Notes under the pieces: generated by a model
The model's input: the letters and a program-made list of their open reading frames with translations, nothing else
Databases searched by the model: none
What the model was told of the DNA's origin: nothing
Part shown: one piece after another, positions 1-5,230 of the stretch
Numbering within the stretch: the stretch's first letter is position 1
How the letters are laid out: each line of letters begins with the position of its first letter
Source of the DNA: an uncultured Rhodocyclaceae bacterium
GTDB taxonomy: Bacteria > Pseudomonadota > Gammaproteobacteria > Burkholderiales > Rhodocyclaceae
Direction: 5' to 3'
Length of the DNA: 16,738 nucleotides
Assembly: GCA_903950295.1 (NCBI GenBank)
Contig: CAJBAP010000273.1
Span: 1-16,738 of the forward strand
Translations under genes and position numbers: made by a program

Positions 1-69
1 CGAGAAACTTGACGATCTGGCTGGGGGTCATGTTGGCGTCCGTGAAATGGCAGCCGTTAGAATAGCAGC

Positions 70-393
70 ATGGAAGCCCTGCTTGTGCTCACCAATCTGC
101 CTGACGCCGCCAGTGCCCGCACGCTGGCGGATGCGCTCGTCACAGGGCGGCTGGCAGCATGCGTAAACATCCTCACTCCCTGCCGTTCGGTCTACCGCTG
201 GCAGGGACAGATCGAAACGGCCGAGGAAGTGCCGGTACTGATCAAGACCACGACAGAACGCTATGCGGCACTCGAAACAGCGATCCGCCAGCACCATCCC
301 TTCGAACTTCCCGAGATCGTTGCTGTCCCAATCACTCGCGGCCTGCCGGATTATCTGGCCTGGGTTACTAACGAAACCACCACCGACCAATAA
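70..393 (+). CDS. cutA: CutA-type divalent cation tolerance protein
   Basis: A 107-residue protein of the CutA1 family, a small trimeric ferredoxin-like-fold protein linked to copper/divalent cation tolerance. What I see is the family pattern at full length: LAACVNI at residues 28-34, YRWQG at 42-46, EEVPVLIKT at 52-60, an HP-x-ELPEI segment around 76-83 and YLAW at 95-98. The ATG at 70 has no clear Shine-Dalgarno. A TAGAAT hexamer at 58-63 sits where a -10 box would make a nearly leaderless message, but its -35 is poor. The stop is one base before the dsbD start, so the two genes are almost certainly one operon. No signal peptide is visible, so it is probably cytoplasmic. The family assignment is secure; the physiological role of CutA is only loosely defined in general. 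Confidence 0.93.
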   Translation: MEALLVLTNLPDAASARTLADALVTGRLAACVNILTPCRSVYRWQGQIETAEEVPVLIKTTTERYAALETAIRQHHPFELPEIVAVPITRGLPDYLAWVTNETTTDQ

Positions 394-394
394 C

Positions 395-2170
395 ATGCCG
401 ACACGACTCCTCACCCTGCTCTGGCTTGCGCTCACCAGCCTGCTGGCACCCGTAGTCTGGGCCGCCGAGCCACTCGAGCCCGAGCAGGCCTTCCGCTTCT
501 CCGCCCGAGCACTCGATGCCCAAACCATTGAGGCGCGTTGGGACATTACCCCCGAGTATTACCTCTACAAACAGAAGATCGAATTCGCCGCCACACCGGC
601 AACGGTCAAGCTGGGGACGCCCGACCTGCCCAAGGGTAAAGAAAAGGATGACGAATTCTTCGGTCGGATCGAAACCTACCGGGGCCAGATCGTCGCGCGA
701 ATTCCCGTCACCGCCGGCAGCGGTGCCTTCGTGCTCAAGGCCACCTCGCAGGGCTGCTGGGATGGCGGCGTCTGCTATCCGCCACTGACGCAGGAGGCGA
801 AGATCACGCTGTCCGGCATGAGTAGTGCGCCGGCGAACGAGGTTAGTGCCGTCCCGCCAGCGCCGACTTCTTCGGGAGATGAATCCGGCCAGATTGCCCA
901 ACTACTGCAGGGTGCCGGCTTCTGGCTGGCCATCGTCACCTTCTTCGGTTTCGGCCTGCTGCTGTCCCTGACACCCTGCGTCTTCCCGATGATCCCGATT
1001 CTCTCCGGCATCATCGTCAATCACGGCCATGCCGTCACCCATGTGCGCGCCTTCGTACTGTCGCTGGCCTACGTGCTGGGCATGGCGATCACCTACGCTG
1101 CGGTAGGTGTCGCCGCCGGATTTTCCGGCACGCTGCTTTCGGCCGCACTGCAAAACGGCTGGGTGCTCGGCAGCTTCGCGCTGGTGTTCGTTGTGCTCTC
1201 GTTCTCGATGTTCGGCTTCTACGAACTGCAGCTGCCCACCGCGCTACAGTCGAAGCTCTCCGACACGGCCAACCACCAAGGCGGATCGCTCTTCGCCATC
1301 GGCTTGATGGGCGCACTCTCCGCGCTGATCGTTGGTCCCTGTGTTGCCGCACCGCTCGCCGGGGCTTTGCTCTATATCGCCCAGACCAAAGACGCCGTAC
1401 TCGGCGGCGCGGCACTCTTCGCCATGGGCCTGGGGATGGGTGCGCCGCTGCTGCTGGTCGGCGTGTTCTCGCGCTCCTTCCTGCCCAAAGCCGGCCCGTG
1501 GATGGAAGCGGTGAAAAAGTTCTTCGGCGTCATCCTGCTCGCCACCGCGCTGTGGCTGGTCTCGCCGGTACTGCCCGCCTGGGTGATCATGCTGGGCTGG
1601 GCGGCACTTTTGATCGTGCCGGCGATCTATCTCCACGCCCTCGACCCGCTGCCGCCCCACGCCCACGGCTGGCAGCGTTTCTGGAAAGGCATTGGCGCCG
1701 CCCTGCTGCTCGCCGGCGCGGCCATGCTGCTCGGCCTGCTGGGTGGCAGCCGCGATCCGCTGCAACCACTGGCTTTTCTGCGCTCTGCCGGCGCTGCCGT
1801 CTCGCCAGCACCAACTTTCGAGAAGGTGAAGACGGTCGCCGAACTCGACGCCCGTCTCGCTTCCGCCCAGTCCACCAACAAACCGGTGATGCTCGACTTC
1901 TATGCCGACTGGTGCGTGAGCTGCAAGGAGATGGAGAAGTTCACCTTCGCCGACCCAACCGTCGCCGCGAAGATGAAGGAGTTCACGCTCCTCAAGGCGG
2001 ATGTAACCGCCAACAATGAGGACGACAAAGCGCTGCTCAAGCGCTTCGGCCTCTTCGGCCCGCCTGGCATCATCTTCTTCAAGGCCGGGAAAGAGATCAA
2101 GGACCTGCGCGTCGTCGGCTACCAGCCGGCTTCGCAGTTTCTGAGAGTGCTGGAGCAGGCACAGAAATAA
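395..2170 (+). CDS. dsbD: Thiol:disulfide interchange protein DsbD
   Basis: A 591-residue DsbD, the inner-membrane protein that carries electrons from cytoplasmic thioredoxin to periplasmic thiol proteins such as DsbC and cytochrome c maturation factors. All three domains are visible. There is a signal peptide at about 1-23 ending VWAA, and a periplasmic alpha domain with C121 and C127 (CWDGGVC). The multi-pass membrane domain spans about 172-450, with C195 in LTPCVFP and C316 in GPCVAAP. The C-terminal thioredoxin domain has the C507-C510 pair (WCVSC). All six expected redox cysteines are present, so it should be functional. The ATG at 395 is chosen because it begins the signal peptide. The frame is open upstream from 263 but overlaps cutA there. 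No strong Shine-Dalgarno is seen, so translation may be coupled to cutA. Codons 151-159 lie within a 23-base segment repeated just after the stop. Confidence 0.96.
   Translation: MPTRLLTLLWLALTSLLAPVVWAAEPLEPEQAFRFSARALDAQTIEARWDITPEYYLYKQKIEFAATPATVKLGTPDLPKGKEKDDEFFGRIETYRGQIVARIPVTAGSGAFVLKATSQGCWDGGVCYPPLTQEAKITLSGMSSAPANEVSAVPPAPTSSGDESGQIAQLLQGAGFWLAIVTFFGFGLLLSLTPCVFPMIPILSGIIVNHGHAVTHVRAFVLSLAYVLGMAITYAAVGVAAGFSGTLLSAALQNGWVLGSFALVFVVLSFSMFGFYELQLPTALQSKLSDTANHQGGSLFAIGLMGALSALIVGPCVAAPLAGALLYIAQTKDAVLGGAALFAMGLGMGAPLLLVGVFSRSFLPKAGPWMEAVKKFFGVILLATALWLVSPVLPAWVIMLGWAALLIVPAIYLHALDPLPPHAHGWQRFWKGIGAALLLAGAAMLLGLLGGSRDPLQPLAFLRSAGAAVSPAPTFEKVKTVAELDARLASAQSTNKPVMLDFYADWCVSCKEMEKFTFADPTVAAKMKEFTLLKADVTANNEDDKALLKRFGLFGPPGIIFFKAGKEIKDLRVVGYQPASQFLRVLEQAQK
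847..869 (+). repeat. 23-bp direct repeat, copy inside dsbD
   Basis: This segment beginning TGCCGTCCCGCC and ending CCGACTT lies in the linker between the alpha domain and membrane domain of dsbD. It recurs without mismatch at 2175-2197, four bases after the dsbD stop codon. Confidence 0.9.
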
Positions 2171-2174
2171 GCGA

Positions 2175-2197
2175 TGCCGTCCCGCCAGCGCCGACTT
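2175..2197 (+). repeat. 23-bp direct repeat, copy downstream of dsbD
   Basis: Exact second copy of the dsbD-internal segment at 847-869. It marks the junction between dsbD and the toxin-antitoxin module and may be a recombination or slippage scar. The same bases with those just downstream can form a weak hairpin (CGCCGA pairing with TCGGCG), but no U-tract follows, so I do not call a terminator. Confidence 0.85.
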
Positions 2198-2249
2198 TTT
2201 AGATCGGCGGCTTTCGCCACCCAGAAGAGCCGGGCTCAGAAAATCACGC

Positions 2250-2278
2250 TTGCACCAACTAACCTTATGGGTTAATCT
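2250..2278 (+). promoter_or_regulatory. mqsRA promoter with near-leaderless start
   Basis: TTGCAC at 2250-2255 and TAATCT at 2273-2278 form a sigma70-like -35/-10 pair with a 17-base spacer. A start six or seven bases past the -10 would fall at about 2285, right at the mqsR ATG at 2286, so the message may be leaderless or nearly so. The MqsA operator lies inside the spacer, which fits repression by promoter occlusion. This is inferred from spacing and consensus only. Confidence 0.6.
2260..2274 (+). promoter_or_regulatory. MqsA-type operator palindrome
   Basis: TAACC-N5-GGTTA is an inverted repeat. Read as AACCT-TAT-GGGTT it matches, with one mismatch, the AACCT-N-AGGTT palindrome known for the MqsA antitoxin of E. 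coli. It sits between the -35 and -10 boxes, as expected for an autorepressing toxin-antitoxin operon. The adjacent intact MqsA keeps the DNA-contacting Asn97 and Arg101. Confidence 0.75.
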
Positions 2279-2285
2279 AGGTACA

Positions 2286-2590
2286 ATGGAAAAGCGTAAG
2301 CCGCACTACGATTTAGCTGCTGTGAAGCTCGCCGTACAACGGCGTGGCGCGGATGCTTTTCTGCTACCGCTTTGGTGGGCGCTCAGGCCATGGGCTTGGA
2401 TTCTGCAAGCGCGATTGATGTAGTGTGTGCGATGACGCGGGCCGATTTTTACAAGAGCATGACGACTCATGCTGCAAGCCAAGTGTGGCAGGACGTTTAT
2501 CACTGCATTACGCCGAACGGCAAAGTGGCTTACGTCAAGGTGACGTTGCGCGTGGATGGTTCGATTGTGATTCAGTTTAAGGAGAAGTGA
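2286..2590 (+). pseudogene. mqsR: MqsR-type mRNA interferase toxin, frameshifted
   Basis: MqsR is a RelE-fold ribonuclease that cleaves mRNA mainly at GCU. From the ATG at 2286 the frame reads MEKRKPHYDLAAVK and on to GADAF, typical of the family N-terminus, then leaves the family pattern and stops at TAG 2421-2423 after 45 residues. The frame that opens at 2360 continues the family exactly: SATALVGAQAMGLDS, DFYKSMTTH, VWQDVY, YVKVTL and a C-terminal FKEK, ending at 2590. The break lies at a TTTT run (2357-2360). One missing T explains it, and restoring it gives 101 residues against 98 in E. coli MqsR. The catalytic-type Lys (DFYK), Gln (WQDV), Tyr and terminal Lys are all kept. It could be a real knockout, a homopolymer sequencing error, or -1 slippage on TTTT restoring the full toxin. 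Confidence is for family plus frameshift. Confidence 0.87.
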
Positions 2591-2591
2591 G

Positions 2592-2990
2592 ATGCCCCGT
2601 GAGTGCCTGAATTGCGAACAGGGAATTCTGCGGCATGCCGTCAAGGATGTACCGTATGAATACAAAGGTCACGCAACACTGGTGCCCAAGATCGCCGGTT
2701 GGCATTGCCCCCATTGTCACGAGGTTGAATTCGACGTGGGAGAAGGCGAGCGTTTCTCCGACGCCATCAAACGAATTGCCGCCGAGATCGACACCCAAGA
2801 GTCTGCCGAACTGGCGAGAATCCGCAAAAAGTTGAAGCTGACTCAACTCGAGGCCGCGCGCATTACCGGCGGCGGTCCGAATGCCTTCTCGCGGTACGAG
2901 AGGGGCAAGGCCCGTCCGTTACCTGCGGTGACAAATCTATTTCGGCTTCTAGACCGGCACCCGGAACTGCTGAACGAATTGCAGAACTGA
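2592..2990 (+). CDS. mqsA: MqsA (YgiT-type) antitoxin, zinc-finger/HTH
   Basis: A 132-residue antitoxin that neutralises MqsR and represses its own promoter. The N-terminal zinc domain has two Cys pairs, C5/C8 (CLNC) and C39/C42 (CPHC). The C-terminal Xre-type helix-turn-helix spans about 73-125, with the family signature GGGPNAFSRYERG. N97 and R101 fall at the same numbers as the DNA-reading residues of E. coli MqsA. The ATG is preceded by AAGGAG at 2579-2584 inside the end of mqsR, and only one base separates the mqsR stop from this start. Expression is therefore probably coupled to the toxin frame. The protein looks intact although its partner toxin is frameshifted. It ends about 110 bases from the convergent minus-strand gene. 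Confidence 0.95.
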   Translation: MPRECLNCEQGILRHAVKDVPYEYKGHATLVPKIAGWHCPHCHEVEFDVGEGERFSDAIKRIAAEIDTQESAELARIRKKLKLTQLEAARITGGGPNAFSRYERGKARPLPAVTNLFRLLDRHPELLNELQN

Positions 2991-3098
2991 TCTCACTGGC
3001 TCTTGACGGCCATGAAGCGACATTCAAGCCCCCCAAACCCCAGCCTTTCTAACGTCCGGTGTTGATAGTATTGCCGGCATTCCATAGGCATTATCTGA

Positions 3099-4874
3099 TC
3101 ACTTGCCTGATCGGCGGCGCGCACGAGCATTCGAATCCGATTTCCCGATCTTGGCAATGCTTTGGCCCACGGTGGGTTCGTTTTGCTTGCCCCGCAGCGC
3201 AAGTTCACTCTGTCGGCGTTCGGTGATATCGGTGAAGGTCGCTACAACGGCGTCTGCAATTCCATCCGCGTTACGTGTAATCGGCATTGAATTGATACTG
3301 ACCCAGCGTAACCCGCCGGCCGGAACCCGAACACCCATGACCTGATTGCGCAACGGTTTGCCAGTCCTGAGCGTAACCATCGTTGGATGTTCATCGCCTG
3401 GGTAGGGTGTTCCATCTTCATGAATCGCCTGCCAGCGCGGATCATAAGATGTTCTGTCCATCAACTCATCCCGGCTCAACCCCAGTATTTCTTCGGCCGC
3501 CGGGTTGGCCTCGATCAGTTGGCCGTCGGCTGTCTGGAACACCACCCCTTCGGCCATCGCCAGGAAAATGCTACGTAATAGCTCTTCGTGCTGCCGTAGC
3601 GCCTGGGTGCTCTTCTTCTGCAGTGTAATATCGCTGACGACCATGCGGCATTCCTGTCCGGTTTCATCAGGGATCGCTTCTATAAGAACCGTGGCGGCCC
3701 CACGCTGTTCGGTGGGAACCAGTTCGATTTCACACTGGTTGCTGGTATGCCCGCTCAGCACTGCGGCCAGGAATTGGTTGAAAGTGTCCTGGCATTCTTG
3801 GCTCACCACGGCACCGAAGCGACGCTGGAGGATCTGGGACCGCTTGATGCCGAGCAGGATGGCTCCGGCGAGATTGATTTGCCTGATGACACCCACGGTA
3901 TCCACGGTGACGTAGGCCACCGGTGCAAAATCGTAAATATCGACATAGCGCTCACGCAGGGCATCGACTTCGGCGTAGGCGTTGATCAGTTCCTCTTTCT
4001 GCATCTCCAACTCGATTTGATGCACCTGGAGTTCACACACTAGGCTATCCAACTCCATTGCGGAACGAGGTGTGTCGGCCGGTGCCTGTTTGAACTGCTT
4101 TTCGGCGCGTGCGCGCAGGCTTTTCGGACTCAGTCGCGTCGGGGGTCCATTGAGCGCTTTCGGCATCGAACGCATTCGGCGGCCTGTCTGCGCTTTCAGC
4201 GCCGCATAGCATTCGCAGGCGTGGGCCTCCAGCCCGTGGCGATCAAGAAGGGTGATTTGCCCCCGGTGGAACGTGATAAGGCCTGCCGCCTGAAGCTTAC
4301 GGGCGGCCTCCGAGACGGTGACGCGGCGCACGCCAAGCAGCTGGGCCAGCGTTGCCTGCGTCATGTTCAGTTGTGCTCCCGGCAATCGATCCCAACAGAG
4401 GAGAAGCCACCGGCACACTTGCTGTTCGATGCTGTGGTGTTGCGCGCACAATGCGATCTGCGCAATCTGGGCTATCAAGTCTTGGGCGTAAAGGCTGACC
4501 AGAGGCAACAGTGCGCCCCCTTGATCGAGCACCCAGCGCGCCACCTCGGCTCGTAGTCGATACGCATCGCAAGCGCTTTGTGCGACCGCCCAGTGTATCG
4601 CTTTCTCATTGCCGAACAGGGCCGGCATGCCCACCAGACCCTCATTACCGGTCATGGCAAGCCCAGACGTGGCACCGTGTTGCGTTGTCCAAATCAGTGA
4701 AACGAGGCCGGCGGTCGGGAAATACACGAAATCCAGCGAATCGCCGGCTTCATAGATGACTTGGCCGGGATGCAGCGTGGTGGCCTCCAGTTCCGCTTCC
4801 AGCCGCTGATACTCTGCGCCCGGCAGGGCCGCAAGGATGCGGTTTTGCTTCGGAGTAGCGACCTGCGCGTTCAT
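3099..4874 (-). CDS. Crp/Fnr-type regulator fused to two PAS domains
   Basis: A 591-residue soluble protein joining a transcription factor to sensory domains. Residues about 12-140 form a cyclic-nucleotide-binding-like beta roll (HPGQVIYEAGD at 35-45, NEGLVGMPALFG at 77-88). Residues about 150-210 form a Crp-type winged helix (TLAQLLGVRRVTVSEAARKL at 175-194). A basic linker follows, then a coiled coil containing CELQVHQIELEMQ (280-292). PAS1 spans about 304-418 (YDFAPVAYVTV) and PAS2 about 430-553, ending DITERRQ, before a short basic tail. There is no kinase, GGDEF or EAL output, so the HTH is the likely output. The ATG at 4874 is chosen over one at 4982 because GGGAGG lies seven bases upstream. 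A perfect palindrome about 90 bases upstream could be its operator. It diverges from the PAS kinase at 5231, which has the same coiled-coil/PAS module. The C-terminus could be truncated relative to an ancestor. Confidence 0.9.
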   Translation of the reverse strand: MNAQVATPKQNRILAALPGAEYQRLEAELEATTLHPGQVIYEAGDSLDFVYFPTAGLVSLIWTTQHGATSGLAMTGNEGLVGMPALFGNEKAIHWAVAQSACDAYRLRAEVARWVLDQGGALLPLVSLYAQDLIAQIAQIALCAQHHSIEQQVCRWLLLCWDRLPGAQLNMTQATLAQLLGVRRVTVSEAARKLQAAGLITFHRGQITLLDRHGLEAHACECYAALKAQTGRRMRSMPKALNGPPTRLSPKSLRARAEKQFKQAPADTPRSAMELDSLVCELQVHQIELEMQKEELINAYAEVDALRERYVDIYDFAPVAYVTVDTVGVIRQINLAGAILLGIKRSQILQRRFGAVVSQECQDTFNQFLAAVLSGHTSNQCEIELVPTEQRGAATVLIEAIPDETGQECRMVVSDITLQKKSTQALRQHEELLRSIFLAMAEGVVFQTADGQLIEANPAAEEILGLSRDELMDRTSYDPRWQAIHEDGTPYPGDEHPTMVTLRTGKPLRNQVMGVRVPAGGLRWVSINSMPITRNADGIADAVVATFTDITERRQSELALRGKQNEPTVGQSIAKIGKSDSNARARRRSGK

Positions 4875-4965
4875 GGAGCAACCTCCCTGCAAAAGCCGAT
4901 AGGCGGGCAAACCGGCCCTGGAATCTTTCTGGTGACGCGACTCTGGGCCGACTATTCTCATGATG

Positions 4966-4981
4966 TGTTCGCGCGCGAACA
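4966..4981. promoter_or_regulatory. Palindrome TGTTC-N6-GAACA, probable Crp-family site
   Basis: TGTTCGCGCGCGAACA is a perfect 16-bp palindrome. Two 5-base half-sites are separated by six bases, the same geometry as the E. coli CRP site TGTGA-N6-TCACA. It lies 92 bases upstream of the Crp-PAS start and between two divergent genes. The obvious inference is a binding site for that regulator, controlling itself and/or the kinase at 5231. The half-site differs from CRP and FNR consensus, as expected for a divergent recognition helix. I noticed no second copy in the window by eye. Confidence 0.6.
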
Positions 4982-4995
4982 TATTAAACGATGCC

Positions 4996-5040
4996 GCCCG
5001 TGTATGGTGTTGCTTCAGGAATCAATATTCCTGTACGGGC
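4996..5040 (+). promoter_or_regulatory. Nested inverted repeats upstream of the PAS kinase
   Basis: The inner repeat CAGGAAT-CAAT-ATTCCTG (5016-5033) is perfect with a 4-base loop. It is flanked by an outer pair GCCCGT (4996-5001) and ACGGGC (5035-5040). It could be a second operator or an mRNA hairpin in the leader of the kinase transcript. No U-tract follows in either direction, so a terminator is unlikely. Confidence 0.5.
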
Positions 5041-5077
5041 TTGAATCCGCGCTGACGGCCCGAACTGGAGCCCCCCC

Positions 5078-5215
5078 ATGAATCGTCAACAATGGCAAAT
5101 GAAGAAAGACGCGGCGGCATCGCATTCTTTGCCGGCGGATGATGTTATCCGCAGACCCGTTCGTCACAGTGCTTGGCAGTACGGAATTGATCCTGCTGGG
5201 GATGGTAGCAATTGA
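5078..5215 (+). CDS. Possible 45-residue leader protein, unrecognised
   Basis: An ATG at 5078 with GGAG seven bases upstream (5067-5070, then a run of seven C) opens a 45-codon frame beginning MNRQQWQMKKDAAA and ending DPAGDGSN, with the stop at 5213-5215. It ends 15 bases before the GTG of the kinase. I recognise no family, and there is no membrane segment or cysteine motif. It may be a small regulatory or leader peptide, or a chance ORF with a lucky Shine-Dalgarno. An overlapping 31-codon frame (5139-5234) whose stop overlaps the kinase GTG has no ribosome site and is less likely. Confidence 0.3.
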   Translation: MNRQQWQMKKDAAASHSLPADDVIRRPVRHSAWQYGIDPAGDGSN

Positions 5216-5230
5216 AGCGGAGACGCGTTC

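Larger units (their letters stand above)
4875..5230. other. Divergent intergenic control region
   Basis: This 356-base stretch separates the minus-strand Crp-PAS gene from the plus-strand PAS kinase. It holds the Shine-Dalgarno for the minus gene, a perfect 16-bp palindrome (4966-4981), an AT-rich patch after it, nested inverted repeats (4996-5040) and a possible 45-codon ORF (5078-5215) before the kinase. I could not pick a confident -35/-10 pair for either direction. Confidence 0.7.

Noticed and set aside
1..31. A minus-strand ATG at 31 opening a frame (MTPSQIVKFL) off the left edge
   Set aside because: Only ten codons are visible, there is no clear ribosome site, and I cannot assign a family; a divergent gene start is possible but unsupported.
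2188..2211. Candidate terminator hairpin after dsbD
   Set aside because: The stem is about six pairs and is not followed by a U-tract; the T-run lies in the loop instead.
2991..3098. Possible remnant of a longer gene between mqsA and the convergent Crp-PAS gene
   Set aside because: Short open frames exist on both strands, but none resembles a family I know; no inverted repeats, insertion-sequence ends or terminator are visible.
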